This document shows positions 1-8,924 of a stretch of DNA of 44,146 nt, in pieces. The stretch is from Pseudomonadota bacterium (GTDB taxonomy: Bacteria > Pseudomonadota > Gammaproteobacteria > Burkholderiales > Sulfuricellaceae): contig JAJYUW010000003.1 of the NCBI GenBank assembly GCA_021792335.1, forward strand, positions 11,721 to 55,866, read 5' to 3'. The position numbers were made by a program, and so were the translations under genes. The notes beneath the pieces are model-generated. The model was not told where the DNA came from and made no database searches. It saw nothing but the letters and a program-made list of their open reading frames with translations. The stretch's first letter is position 1. Every line of letters begins with the position of its first letter.

Positions 1-1389
1 AACATTCCCGGGCGGCAAGACCTTTGCCTGCAGGCGGATGCTGCCGGCCTCCTGCCGGCAGTGGCGCCAGGCGTTGCGGCAGAGGTTCCACAGTACCTGA
101 TCGAAATGCTGCCGGTCGAAGCATGCAGTCAAGTCCTCTTCCACCCTCAGGACAACGGCTTCGGCAGGGATGTTCTCAGTCTGGCGGAAGCGATTCACGA
201 ATTGGTGCAACACCGTGCCCAGTTCTATCTTTGCCGGCACAGCGCGATCCCTGCGATTAAGCTGCAAAACATCCTGCACCATCCGGTCAAGCCGGTGTGC
301 ATTGTCGAGAATGATTTGCAGCAGCCGGACACGGGTTGCGTCCTGATCCGGTTCTTCCTGCAACAGTTGTGTTGCGTGGCTGATCGAGCTGAGCGGATTG
401 CGGATCTCGTGCGCGATATTGGCCGTCAGTCTGCCCAGTGCCGCCAGCTTCAGTTGCTGCGCACGTTCCTGCATCCGGCTTAAATCCTCCAGGAAGATCA
501 CCGCACCCAGCCCCTCATCCCCGCTGATCGCGGTAAAGCGGGCCTGGATCCGTTTTCCGGTAGCCGGCGCGACCAACTCAAAAAGATCGTTGCGTGGATT
601 TTCAAGCCACCGCCGCAGGCATTCGGACAATGCCGGCAAATAGTGGCCGAGCAGCGGCTTGTCCCAAATCGCCGGCGGCTTGCCCAGCAGCCGTTCCACC
701 TCGGCATTGCGCTGGCGGACTCTTCCCTGCTCGTCCACCACCAGCACGCCATCCGGCATATCCTGGATCACCAGTTGGTTGACCTGGGCCAGGTTGGCAA
801 GGTCGATGCTCTGTTTCTGCGCCAGGCGCTCGGTCGCCATCAGGCGTTTGGTCAGCACATAGGCCAAACCCGAGGTGGCGAAAAACCCCATGCTGGTTAG
901 ACCGGCCAGGATAAAGCCCCTGGCATCCCCATCCAGCAGAACGACCTGAAATGAATGTTCCAGCAGGAGGGCGATCGTGGCCAGCGCGGCAAGGAACATG
1001 GCGAGGCGTCCGCGGCTGAGCATGCCGGTCGCTGCCAGAGGCGCCAGCAACAGCAAACCGAGACCGCTGTAGATGCCGCCGCTGGCATGTATGAGCAAAG
1101 TAACGAACAGCACATCGGCGGCCACCTGGACGCTCAACAGTAGATTCAGGCGCGGCCAATGGACATCGATAGGCACGATCATCAGGCTTGCAAAAATGAC
1201 GTACCCCACGCTGACCGAGAAAAACAGCTTGGGATCGGATGCTCCGAAAGTATAGATGACCCCGAACATCGCATAGGAAACGGCAAAAGTGCCGGCGACG
1301 GTGAGGCGGAAAAGATTGAAATAGCGCAGCGAACGCCAGTATGCCTCGGGTTGGGACGTAGCCCGAACCTGCAGCAATCCGTTCAGCAT
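1..1389 (-). CDS. pilS: PilS-like membrane sensor histidine kinase (3' end outside window)
   Basis: Reading the minus strand from an ATG at 1389 gives 463 residues that run open to the window edge. About six hydrophobic segments fill residues 20–190, then a PAS-like region at about 205–300, then a HisKA dimerisation helix with the motif AHEIRNP (phospho-accepting His about 327), then the start of the HATPase N-box (WNLCRNAW). The G boxes lie beyond the left edge. The architecture and the wording around ELVAPATGKRIQARF match PilS, the sensor that with the sigma54 activator PilR controls pilin transcription. pilR would be expected further left but cannot be seen. It lies 51 nt downstream of the PP0621-like gene on the same strand, probably in one transcript. 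A NtrB/AtoS-like kinase is the alternative; the six-helix N-terminus favours PilS. Confidence 0.85.
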   Translation of the reverse strand, partial: MLNGLLQVRATSQPEAYWRSLRYFNLFRLTVAGTFAVSYAMFGVIYTFGASDPKLFFSVSVGYVIFASLMIVPIDVHWPRLNLLLSVQVAADVLFVTLLIHASGGIYSGLGLLLLAPLAATGMLSRGRLAMFLAALATIALLLEHSFQVVLLDGDARGFILAGLTSMGFFATSGLAYVLTKRLMATERLAQKQSIDLANLAQVNQLVIQDMPDGVLVVDEQGRVRQRNAEVERLLGKPPAIWDKPLLGHYLPALSECLRRWLENPRNDLFELVAPATGKRIQARFTAISGDEGLGAVIFLEDLSRMQERAQQLKLAALGRLTANIAHEIRNPLSSISHATQLLQEEPDQDATRVRLLQIILDNAHRLDRMVQDVLQLNRRDRAVPAKIELGTVLHQFVNRFRQTENIPAEAVVLRVEEDLTACFDRQHFDQVLWNLCRNAWRHCRQEAGSIRLQAKVLPPGNV

Positions 1390-1440
1390 TTGTGGCAAGG
1401 CAGAATCTCGCCGGGCATGGATTGCCGGCCGAGCGCAAGA

Positions 1441-1692
1441 TTACTTCTGGTGAAGTTGGCGATGCTCATTCGTGCAAAAAAATTCGCCGCCGCTCTTGTC
1501 CTCGGGTGATTTGGCCGAGGAGACAACGGCTTCGCTTCTCGGCAGATGCACGCCGCAATGGGCACAGCGCACCATGTCCTCGCCAGGCACATTTTTTGGC
1601 GCCTCATCCTGCCGGATACTGCGGCCATAGCTCTTGAGCAGCCGGTAGATAATCCAGGCGCCAAAGGCAAGAAGCAACAGCTTGATCAACAC
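1441..1692 (-). CDS. PP0621-like small membrane protein
   Basis: This 83-residue protein has one N-terminal membrane helix (about residues 3–19), a charged linker, then a small cysteine/histidine site: C43-x2-C46 and C73-x3-H77, which could bind one zinc. It resembles the PP0621 family of small proteins encoded just upstream of pilS in many beta- and gammaproteobacteria, and that is its position here. The start is a GTG at 1692 with a G-rich stretch upstream; a TTG one codon later is possible. The function is unknown. Its constant link to pilS suggests a role in the pilus or membrane sensor system, but that is inference. Confidence 0.75.
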   Translation of the reverse strand: MLIKLLLLAFGAWIIYRLLKSYGRSIRQDEAPKNVPGEDMVRCAHCGVHLPRSEAVVSSAKSPEDKSGGEFFCTNEHRQLHQK

Positions 1693-1887
1693 CGCCCAGC
1701 CCCTGTAGAAACGAAAAAAACGGCACTTTGGACGCGGGAATACGCATTAAACCGAACTTCTCTTGACACGATACCCTAACTGTATAAAAAAAGTGGCGAT
1801 AGCCAGAGAAAGCAAGTGTACTGATTTGCGCACCGCGTGTCACCACCGCAAGCCGCCGATCTGCGTTCCGGCAAAATCCTGCAATCC

Positions 1888-2049
1888 TTACCGTTCCCGC
1901 CCCGCCTCATGAAACGCCTTCCGCACCGGCGAGAGCAGGTATTCCATCACCGTGCGCCGCCCGAGCAGGATCTCGGCTGAAGCCTGCATCCCTGCCCCGA
2001 GCTGGAAGCGCTCCCCGTCCGTCTCCAGGCGCATCGCCTTGACGCTTGA
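1888..2049 (-). pseudogene. HlyD-type secretion adaptor, C-terminal fragment
   Basis: The last about 53 codons of a type I secretion membrane-fusion protein remain: an LGAGM segment, AEILLGRRTVMEYLLSP and the terminal HEAGRER before a stop, the usual end of HlyD/LapC-type adaptors. The rest of the gene is missing. Upstream the reading frame runs into an out-of-frame ISL3 transposase fragment at about 2045–2050, so an insertion followed by a deletion removed the body of the gene. No start or expression signal belongs to it. Confidence 0.75.
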
Positions 2050-2227
2050 TCTGGGTGTCGTGCACAGGATGTGCTCCCTCGACACCGGGATAGGCGAAAC
2101 GGCTGCCCGCGACGAAATCAATACGAATCGCCAATGCCTTCCGGGCCGCATCGAAATCAACACCCTGGACGTACCAGGGCTCGGCAATGCCCAGAGCGGC
2201 TTCAAACAGTTGGTTCTGCATCGTCAT
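2050..2227 (-). pseudogene. ISL3-family transposase, N-terminal fragment
   Basis: About 59 residues from the ATG at 2227 match the N-terminus of ISL3-family transposases: the ALGI..PWYV segment, IDFVAGSRF, then a PVHDT motif that in full proteins lies in the zinc-finger region. The frame then jumps into HlyD-derived sequence. The cysteine-rich finger, the HTH and the DDE domain are absent. It is a dead remnant outside the tRNA-Pro island. Another ISL3-like end lies at the right edge of the window. Confidence 0.7.
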
Positions 2228-2669
2228 ACTCTCACAAGAAACAGGGAATGCAATCATGTCTCATCAGCCGCCTGAAATGAAGCATTACCCACTCGAAATT
2301 CAAAAGAGGCAATAATTTACTGTTTGATAGGATGTGGCGGGGAGGCTCCGCTTTTGGGGGGAGAACGTATAGACGGATTCCGTGGCATCACGCCGGATGG
2401 CGGGATGATGGGCTGCGTGTAGCAGTGAAAGGTAACGGTTCGCAGGCTGGAGGAGTCCGGGAACTCCGGCAAGCAGCCCGAGCCCATCCTGAGCATGGCC
2501 GGAGGGCCCGACAGGAACGCTTCCCGATGATTTTCATCACGCTGTTAAACCGGGGTAAAGCGCTTACGAATAAGGCGGAAATCGTATCCGAATGGGGTTA
2601 TCTGAACTTCGGCGAAGCCGCCGATCGTTGCTGTAGACGAAAACGACCGGGAATCTCTGACTTTAAAAG
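2228..2669. other. Gene-free stretch left of the island
   Basis: No credible gene was found. Open frames here do not resemble proteins, and the one crossing 2670–2715 reads through tRNA antisense sequence. A short hairpin (GGAGT…ACTCC near 2454–2469) is visible. The stretch looks like decayed mobile DNA between the ISL3 remnant and the attachment site. Confidence 0.5.
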
Positions 2670-2715
2670 TGGTCGGGGTGAGAGGATTCGAACCTCCGGC
2701 CTCTGCGTCCCGAAC
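2670..2715. repeat. Distal attachment site (46-bp copy of the tRNA-Pro 3' part)
   Basis: The sequence is identical over 46 bp to 22391–22436, running from the encoded CCA end through the T-arm to the anticodon loop. It diverges directly after GAAC. It has no acceptor 5' half or D-arm, so it is not a functional tRNA. Confidence 0.95.
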
Positions 2716-2821
2716 CCGTTCCAGAGCCTTTTGCCCACCGGTAAAAAAATTAATAATGCATAAAAATCAGGATATTATTATGCAGCAACGCGCAACAACA
2801 TGCAACTAGAAACAGTGTTTT

Positions 2822-2849
2822 TTGGCGCATTTGGCGCACGATTGGCGCA
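2822..2849. repeat. Three TTGGCGCA repeats, probable recombinase arm sites
   Basis: TTGGCGCA occurs at 2822–2829, 2831–2838 and 2842–2849 (9- and 11-nt periodicity). The last two form a 19-mer that recurs exactly at 22302–22320 near the other island end. Their position between attachment core and xis gene fits arm-type integrase or Xis binding sites (inference). Confidence 0.7.
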
Positions 2850-2942
2850 CAAATAACCTTTCATCTTCACTTTATCTGTCGGTATTTTACGTAACGATGG
2901 GTGATTTGCCTATACTCCTCTTTGGACTTTTCCACAGAGCGC

Positions 2943-3278
2943 ATGACCACCCTCTATCACCCCATCACAAAAGAGAAGGCAGCCGAAATTCTCTCTGTTT
3001 CCAAACGCACTATCGACAACTGGATTTCGGACGGCACCCTACCTGAACCGACGAACATCGGCCGCCGTGTTTATTGGCACCCAGCGACCTTTTTCGGCTG
3101 GCTTGACCAAAGGCTGGGTATTGCGCCAGTAACAAGCGACCCCTTGCCCCAAAGCAACCGTCCTCGCGGCCGCCCACGTACAACCCTGGAGCAGCCGCCC
3201 CAAAGGATGCACTGGTCACGGCAATTTGACCGTTTTCCCACTCATTCTGGTAAGGCGAACTTCCTTACCCGACCCTGA
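2943..3278 (+). CDS. AlpA/Xis-like helix-turn-helix protein
   Basis: A 111-residue protein read from ATG 2943. Residues about 5–55 form a winged-helix fold of the MerR/AlpA excisionase type: KEKAAEILSVSKRTIDNWISDG followed by a basic wing and a WHPATFFGWLDQRLG helix. A basic RPRGRPR patch (AT-hook-like) follows, and then a tail of unclear origin. Such proteins act as recombination directionality factors or as activators of integrase genes on P4-like islands. A −10-like TATACT lies at 2911–2916 with only a weak −35. The three TTGGCGCA repeats sit about 95 bp upstream. With the integrase truncated, it may now have no partner. Confidence 0.75.
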   Translation: MTTLYHPITKEKAAEILSVSKRTIDNWISDGTLPEPTNIGRRVYWHPATFFGWLDQRLGIAPVTSDPLPQSNRPRGRPRTTLEQPPQRMHWSRQFDRFPTHSGKANFLTRP

Positions 3279-3765
3279 ACGGCCCTCCGGCGGTGGCGCT
3301 ATCAACACCCGTGGTTCTGGGCCGCCGCACCGGTAGCCATGGCGCTGATTACCTTTACTATGGCCATGCCCCCCCGGGAATCCAAGCCCATGATCAAACT
3401 GGCAATGATTTCGCCATGCCCCGTGCTCTTCGCAGGGATCTATTCGTAATGATATGAAAACAATAACAATTCTATCGAGAAGATGTCCCGCCATCTTGGC
3501 GCGGGGAGTTTGACTTAAGACAGATTCTTAGAAATCGGGTGATACAATATAAAGAAAAATGTGTAAGAATTTTTGGAAGATAGACTTCCTGCCGATAAGC
3601 AAGCAAAAATCGCGTGTCCGCACCTGCGAAAGACTGCGAGAGAAAGGTTTGGCGATGGCCTGTGTCTACGCGTCGCACCTCGTTCACGAGCGCAGACATC
3701 TGCAATACACCGCTTTTCCCCATTCGCCACTGGCGAGGTTCTCCAGTAGCCGGTAGAATCGCAGC
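3279..3765. other. Leader region upstream of sspB
   Basis: This 487-bp stretch holds no gene I can recognise. A 36-codon frame at 3339–3449 encodes a hydrophobic peptide without a clear ribosome site and was not accepted. The right half is AT-richer and holds the probable sspB promoter. A CTCG-TTCA-CGAG hairpin lies near 3680–3692 in the presumed 5' leader. Confidence 0.45.
3540..3548 (+). promoter_or_regulatory. Candidate extended −10 promoter of the sspB operon
   Basis: TGATACAAT at 3540–3548 is a good extended −10 element in an AT-rich patch; a −35 is weak or absent. It would give a leader of about 210 nt before the sspB ATG at 3766. Confidence 0.4.
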
Positions 3766-4689
3766 ATGAAAAAAACAAACCCTCAGGTTGGCCATGCCTC
3801 CCACTTTTCAGGACATGAGACCTTTCCGCTCCGGCAAATGTGGCTAAAGAAGGCGTTTGATCAGGCCGGGTCGGATTGGACAGTCCCCAAATCGACCTTC
3901 ACCGACGCCGCCGCGATTTCCGAGTTCGGTGTCGGCAAGAACATGGTGGCGGCTATTCGCCATTGGGCTTTGGCATGCGATGTCCTGCACGACGATTTAC
4001 CCGGCGCCTACTCCGTGTCGCCGACCGCGATTTCGATTTTCACCAACGACGGATTGGATCCCTACTCCGAGAATCCCTCCACCGCTTGGTATGCCCATTG
4101 GTGGCTTGCCGGCCGTGGAAACCGCGCAACGACTTGGTTTTGGCTCTTTAACCACGTCACGATGCCAACGTTTTCACGCGACGAATTGGAAGCACCGTTG
4201 GCCGACTACGCCCGCCGCATAGAGCCCAAACGCAAGCTCTCGGCCTCCACGCTATCGCGTGACATCGAGACCTGCCTTCGCAGCTATGCCCCGCGATTAG
4301 TAGGCGGCTCGCCCGAGGACTTCGCCGAGCCGATGCTCGGGGAGCTCGGTCTCATCAGTGAGGAGCGCAAGGGACATTTCGCATTCCGGCGCGGCCCAAA
4401 GGCGACGCTGCACGACGCCATGTTCGCCTACGCCCTGCTCGACTATTGGGACAGGGCGTCTCCCGGCATCAGCTCAATGGCCTTCGAGACGATTGCCTAC
4501 GGTGAGGGGTCGCCGGGCCGTGTCTTCAAACTCGACGAGGACTCCGTCGCCGAGCGACTGTTCGCGCTCGACGAGCTTACCGGCGGAGTCCTTTCATGGA
4601 CCGACACCGCAGGCCTCAGGCAAGTCCACAGAAAGACATTTGAGAACGAGGGACTATCCTCACTGATGATTAAGAAGTCCTATGGCTGA
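3766..4689 (+). CDS. sspB: SspB-like DUF4007 protein (phosphorothioation nickase subunit)
   Basis: A 307-residue protein that begins with the DUF4007 signature FSGHETFPLRQMWLKKAFD (about residues 14–32), followed by the conserved GVGKNMVAAIRHW segment (about 61–73). In characterised Ssp systems the DUF4007 protein SspB nicks DNA and works with SspC and SspD to install a phosphorothioate in one strand. The gene opens a tight operon: its last 8 nt overlap the ATG of sspC. The start is the first ATG of the conserved block; no strong Shine–Dalgarno precedes it. The family call is secure from the motif; nickase activity is by analogy. No cysteine desulfurase (SspA) gene precedes it. Confidence 0.88.
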   Translation: MKKTNPQVGHASHFSGHETFPLRQMWLKKAFDQAGSDWTVPKSTFTDAAAISEFGVGKNMVAAIRHWALACDVLHDDLPGAYSVSPTAISIFTNDGLDPYSENPSTAWYAHWWLAGRGNRATTWFWLFNHVTMPTFSRDELEAPLADYARRIEPKRKLSASTLSRDIETCLRSYAPRLVGGSPEDFAEPMLGELGLISEERKGHFAFRRGPKATLHDAMFAYALLDYWDRASPGISSMAFETIAYGEGSPGRVFKLDEDSVAERLFALDELTGGVLSWTDTAGLRQVHRKTFENEGLSSLMIKKSYG

Positions 4690-7600
4690 GAGCCCAAACC
4701 CTATGCTTTCGGACATCGTCCGAATCTCACGCCATTACCAACGCTCGATTCGCATCGATGTCGACTTGGGGCGGCCGGACGCTTTGGAGGGATACATCTG
4801 TCATGGCACTGCCATGGCCGCTCTCGACAGCATGTCCAAGCAACTGCGCGACAGCAATCAACGCGCCTTCACATGGACCGGGCCATTCGGAGGCGGCAAG
4901 TCCTCCTTGGCTGTGGCACTTGCCTGTGCACTTGACCCTGACAAAAAACTGCGGGCCAAAGCACGCCAGATTTTGCCATTGGACCGCCTGCCCGCCTTTG
5001 AGAAGGCCCTACCCACCCGTCGCGGGTGGCTGACAGTTCCGGTGGTTGGCAAGCGGGCCAGTGTCGTTCAGGAGATACACAAGGCGCTGATCAAGGGGCT
5101 CGGATTGGCATCCGATTCACGCAAAGTTTCAGCCTCTTCCGTCATTGCCGAGCTGTGCTCCGCCGCCGAGGAAAACCACCTCGACGGAACTCTGCTAATC
5201 ATCGACGAGATGGGCAAGTTCCTAGAAGCCTCGGCATTGGGCTCAGGCGACGATGTCTATTTCTTCCAGGAGCTTGCGGAGGCTGCTGCGCGGGCCAAGG
5301 GAAAGGTTGTCGTCGTCGGCATCCTCCATCAGTCCTTTGGACAATACGCCGCCCGGCTTGGAATCGACACTCGCGACGACTGGTCGAAGATTCAGGGCCG
5401 CTATTCCGACATTCCGCTTGTCGCGGCAAGCGACGAAGTTGTAGAGCTAATTGGCAGGGCAATCGACGCAGATGAGAAACCACAATGGTCTCGCCAAGCG
5501 TCTGAGGCGATAGCCTCCTCGATAAGAACCCGCCGCCCCGCCGTTGGCGAGGGCTTTGCCCGCGCCCTTGACGTCTGCTGGCCGCTGCACCCTGCTATGG
5601 CAGCTCTGCTGGGCCCCATATCAAAGCGTCAGTTCGGCCAGAACGAACGCAGCACCTTCGGCTTTTTATCGTCGGTCGAGCCTTATGGCTTCCGCTCCTA
5701 TTTGCAATCGACACCGAAGATGGACGCTACTTGGTATAGGCCCTCCGACTATTGGGATTACCTGCGCGCCAACCTTGAGCCCGCGATTCTTTCCTCTCCC
5801 GACGGGCACAGATGGGCTCAGGCTGTGGAGGCTGTGGAGCGCGCTGAGGCCAAAACCGACGACCCGCTTCATGTCGGCCTCATAAAGAACATTGCGGTCA
5901 TCGATCTGTTTAGAAACGGGTCGGGACTAGCGGCTGAGTCGGATGTTCTGCGTGCTATCTCCGTCGGCAAGTCGCAGGAGGAAATCGACGCGGCTCTCGA
6001 GCAGCTCGCCAAGTGGCGGGTAACCCTGTTCAAGAAGCATACTGGATCTTGGTCGGTGTTCGAAGGAAGCGACTTCGACATCGACGCGGCGGTGGCCCAA
6101 GCCCGCGCGACTTTGCCGGGTGTCGATTTCAAGCTGCTGTCGAGTCTGTCCGACCTTTATCCGGTCATAGCCAAACGGCATTATCACGAGACGGGAACCT
6201 TCCGCTGGATGGATGTCGCCTTGTGCCGTGCGGAAGACGCCAAGCATGCTGCCGAGAACTTCAAGCCTCAAAAGGGTGAGTTCGGTTTGTTCCTCTTGGC
6301 TCTGCCAGGGAAGACAAAAAGCCTCAAAGCGGCCCTGCGCGAGTGCGGCGCCCATTCAAGGATGAAGCCTTGGCCTGTCGTCATAGGGGTTCCTCCCAAC
6401 CACGCCCGCATCGATGATCTCGGGGCTGAGCTGCTCTCGCTTCAATCCGTCCAGTCACGGCATGAGCTAGGCGGGGACCCGGTCGCGAGACGTGAGGTCC
6501 AAGCCAGGATATCGGCCGTTCGAGCCAATCTTGAGGAGCAGCTTGCCGCCGCTCTCTCGCGCGCGAGCTGGATGGCCGACGACGTAGAGATGCCTTCTGG
6601 CTCACATCTCTCGCAGCTTGCGTCAAGTTTGGCAGACAAGGTCTACTCTGATGCTCCCGGAATATGGAGCGAGCTGGTCAACCGCGACAGCCTATCAAGC
6701 AACAGCGTCAAGGCCCGCCGCGATCTGCTGTGGCGGATGCTCGCCAACGATGAGGAGGAGAACCTCGGCATAGCCGGGTATCCCGCCGAGCGAGGCCTCT
6801 ATGAGACGTTACTGGGAAGCACGGGCCTCCATCGTCAGGATTCAAATGGGGTCTGGCGGTTCATGCCGCCTGACTCCAAGAACGCTCCCGCGTTTCTGAA
6901 ACTTTGGCAGGCGACCCGGGATTTGTTCTCGGATTCCGAGGCCAGAATCAGTGTCGCCGATATTCACGATTTGTGGTCGGCACCCCCGCTTGGTTTGAGG
7001 ACCGGCGTGACACCGGTTATTCTCACGGCCTTCTTGCTCGCCCACAAGGGGAATGTCGCCGCCTACAAGGACGGGATGTTTGTCCCGCGCCTCACCGACG
7101 CCGACATCGACGAGTATCTCCAAGACGCCCGGCGTTTCTCGTTGCGCTGGGTGACCATAGACGAGGAGAAGACGAAAATCCTCTCAGGCATCTCAAAGAT
7201 TCTCAGCGAGGTCGGAGCCTCCTCCGCCGCAAAGGACCCCTTGGAAGCCGCTCGCGGACTTGTTGCTTTGGTTCTTGGATTGCCCGCATGGGTTCAGAGA
7301 ACAGGTTGCCTGAGCCCTGAAGCCCGTTCTGTACGCGACACGCTGCTCAAAGCAAGCGATCCCCACAAGGTATTGTTCGTCGATTTGGCGGCGGTCTTCG
7401 GCGGTGCCGACGGTAAGGAATATGTGAAAGCTCTGCGCGGTCCGGTTCGGGAACTCGCCGAAGCCTATGATGCGCTGCTGAAAAGAATCGAGTCGAGCAT
7501 GCTCGAAGCTCTGGACGCCCCGGCCGACGACTTGGAACGCTTGCAGGTGCGTGCCGAGGCCGTCGCAGGAGTAACCGGTGATCTGCGCCAAGACGCTTTC

Positions 7601-8014
7601 TCCGCCCGTCTTGCCAAGCACGACGGAGGCAGGGAGAGCGTTGAGGGAATTTTGAGCCTTGCCGCCAACAAGCCGCCACGCGACTGGAACGACCGCGACA
7701 TTGATTCCGCCCTGCTTGAAATCGCCCGCTTCGCCCTGCGCTTCCGCCAGTCCGAGGCGTTGGTCTCCGTGAGGGGACGCAAACCCACAAGCGAGGCCTT
7801 CGCCGTTGTGATCGGGGCCGGCCGCCAGACCCAGACGATTTCGCGTGAGTTCGACGTTCCAGACCGCCATCGCGCGAAGGTAGACAGCCTTGCCGCCGAA
7901 CTTGTTGAAAAGCTAAACGCGCAAGGGTTGAGAACCGACGTTCTGATGGCTGTTCTGGCGAAGACTGGGCTGCGACTGGCTCAGGACGAAACCCGGGAGA
8001 AGCCGCTTGGCTGA
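4682..8014 (+). CDS. sspC: SspC-like large P-loop ATPase
   Basis: An 1110-residue protein. A Walker A motif, GPFGGGKSS, sits near residues 67–75 and a Walker B, LLIIDEMGKF, near 170–179, so the N-terminal third is an AAA+/STAND-type ATPase; the rest is mostly helical and not recognisable by eye. Size, operon position between DUF4007 and PP-loop genes, and the early P-loop match SspC, the ATPase of the SspBCD modification complex, which hydrolyses ATP during strand-specific sulfur insertion. It overlaps sspB by 8 nt and sspD by 8 nt, so the three are almost certainly translated together. Codon use and GC resemble the sspFGH genes but not the 9–12 kb genes. Confidence 0.85.
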   Translation: MAESPNPMLSDIVRISRHYQRSIRIDVDLGRPDALEGYICHGTAMAALDSMSKQLRDSNQRAFTWTGPFGGGKSSLAVALACALDPDKKLRAKARQILPLDRLPAFEKALPTRRGWLTVPVVGKRASVVQEIHKALIKGLGLASDSRKVSASSVIAELCSAAEENHLDGTLLIIDEMGKFLEASALGSGDDVYFFQELAEAAARAKGKVVVVGILHQSFGQYAARLGIDTRDDWSKIQGRYSDIPLVAASDEVVELIGRAIDADEKPQWSRQASEAIASSIRTRRPAVGEGFARALDVCWPLHPAMAALLGPISKRQFGQNERSTFGFLSSVEPYGFRSYLQSTPKMDATWYRPSDYWDYLRANLEPAILSSPDGHRWAQAVEAVERAEAKTDDPLHVGLIKNIAVIDLFRNGSGLAAESDVLRAISVGKSQEEIDAALEQLAKWRVTLFKKHTGSWSVFEGSDFDIDAAVAQARATLPGVDFKLLSSLSDLYPVIAKRHYHETGTFRWMDVALCRAEDAKHAAENFKPQKGEFGLFLLALPGKTKSLKAALRECGAHSRMKPWPVVIGVPPNHARIDDLGAELLSLQSVQSRHELGGDPVARREVQARISAVRANLEEQLAAALSRASWMADDVEMPSGSHLSQLASSLADKVYSDAPGIWSELVNRDSLSSNSVKARRDLLWRMLANDEEENLGIAGYPAERGLYETLLGSTGLHRQDSNGVWRFMPPDSKNAPAFLKLWQATRDLFSDSEARISVADIHDLWSAPPLGLRTGVTPVILTAFLLAHKGNVAAYKDGMFVPRLTDADIDEYLQDARRFSLRWVTIDEEKTKILSGISKILSEVGASSAAKDPLEAARGLVALVLGLPAWVQRTGCLSPEARSVRDTLLKASDPHKVLFVDLAAVFGGADGKEYVKALRGPVRELAEAYDALLKRIESSMLEALDAPADDLERLQVRAEAVAGVTGDLRQDAFSARLAKHDGGRESVEGILSLAANKPPRDWNDRDIDSALLEIARFALRFRQSEALVSVRGRKPTSEAFAVVIGAGRQTQTISREFDVPDRHRAKVDSLAAELVEKLNAQGLRTDVLMAVLAKTGLRLAQDETREKPLG

Positions 8015-8846
8015 GAAGCACGTCCTCGGCATTTCCGGTGGTCGCGACAGCGCGGCTCTAGCCGTGTTCATCCGACAAACCAGACCCGAGCTCGATGTCG
8101 ATTACTTCTTCACAGACACAGGCAAGGAGCTTCCGGAGGTCTACGAGTTCCTGGGCCGGTTGGAAGGTTTTCTAGGCAAGCCAATTGCCCGCTTGAACCC
8201 AAGGCGCGGCTTCGATTTCTGGCTCCGCGAATACAACCACTATCTGCCTTCTGCGCAAACCCGCTGGTGCACCCGCCAGTTGAAACTAGCACCGTTTGAG
8301 CAGTGGATTCGCCCGATGCTTGCCTCTGGCGACAAGGTCACGACCTATGTCGCCATTCGCGCCGACGAGGAGTATCGCGAAGGTTACAGCTCAAAGCACG
8401 AGAGGCTGATCGTCAGCCTTCCCTTCCGCGAGGCAGGCATCGACAAGCGCGGCGTGCTGGACATTCTTGACTCATCAGGTGTCGGCCTGCCGAAATACTA
8501 CGACTGGCGTTCACGCAGCGGATGCACATTCTGCTTCTTTCAGCAGAAGATCGAGTGGGTAAGGCTAAGGGAACGCCATCCGGAAGCCTATGAGGAGGCC
8601 AAGGGATACGAGAAAAGCGCCCTTGAGCATGGCTCTCCGTTCACATGGTCGCAGGGCGAACCCTTGAGTGACTTGGAAAAGCCAGAGCGCATCCAGCAAA
8701 TCATTGGGGATTACGAAAAACGCAAGCTGCGTGATCTAAAAAAACGTCCGGTGAATCCGCTACGCCCAATCGAAAACATCGTCGACATCGACGATCTATA
8801 TGGCGAAGACGAAGGCGGCGGCGCCTGCGTGGTTTGCCATAAATGA
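8007..8846 (+). CDS. sspD: SspD/DndC-like PP-loop sulfurtransferase (PAPS-reductase family)
   Basis: A 279-residue protein. The ATP-pyrophosphatase P-loop SGGRDS is at residues 10–15. Cysteines at 88 (RWCTRQLKL) and at 173/176 (SGCTFC) match the arrangement expected for a DndC-like Fe–S or sulfur-handling site, and a further C-x2-C pair lies at the extreme C-terminus (274/277). SspD and DndC adenylate the DNA backbone and transfer sulfur from a cysteine desulfurase. The start is a TTG at 8007 that overlaps the sspC stop by 8 nt and is preceded by GGGAGA; no better start exists. As no SspA is present, the persulfide donor is probably the host IscS (inference). Confidence 0.88.
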   Translation: MAEKHVLGISGGRDSAALAVFIRQTRPELDVDYFFTDTGKELPEVYEFLGRLEGFLGKPIARLNPRRGFDFWLREYNHYLPSAQTRWCTRQLKLAPFEQWIRPMLASGDKVTTYVAIRADEEYREGYSSKHERLIVSLPFREAGIDKRGVLDILDSSGVGLPKYYDWRSRSGCTFCFFQQKIEWVRLRERHPEAYEEAKGYEKSALEHGSPFTWSQGEPLSDLEKPERIQQIIGDYEKRKLRDLKKRPVNPLRPIENIVDIDDLYGEDEGGGACVVCHK

Positions 8847-8886
8847 CCGGAATCCGGCATTCAGATTTTGACGCCCTGATGGCCAC

Positions 8887-8924
8887 CAAGATTCTAATCT
8901 TGTACCTAGAAATGCATTTTGCAT
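8887..8924. promoter_or_regulatory. Two operator-like palindromes before the GIY-YIG/dndB-like pair
   Basis: A perfect palindrome, CAAGATT-CT-AATCTTG, occupies 8887–8902. A second, ATGCA-TTT-TGCAT, is at 8912–8924. Both sit just upstream of a −10-like TACAAT (8926–8931) with TTGTAC at 8900–8905 (spacer 20 nt, too long for an ideal promoter). The downstream operon encodes a DndB-like protein, a family known to repress dnd operons, so autoregulation here is plausible. Confidence 0.45.

Noticed and set aside
1763-1788. TTGACA followed by TATAAA on the plus strand
   Set aside because: The spacer is only 14 nt and no plus-strand gene follows.
2380-2500. Possible structured RNA or group II intron remnant
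   Set aside because: Only a short hairpin is present; no domain V-like sequence or reverse transcriptase could be recognised.
2670-2715. Second tRNA-Pro gene
   Set aside because: Only the 3' part of the tRNA is present; it is the distal attachment site.
2332-2763. 143-codon plus-strand frame with GERIRTSGLCVPN
   Set aside because: That wording is the known mistranslation of a tRNA T-arm; the frame crosses the attachment-site copy and has no family resemblance elsewhere.
3339-3449. 36-codon hydrophobic frame between the Xis-like gene and sspB
   Set aside because: No ribosome site, no recognised family; too short to support.
3510-3548. TTGACT and TACAAT as a classical promoter for sspB
   Set aside because: The spacer is 27 nt, far too long; only the extended −10 was kept.
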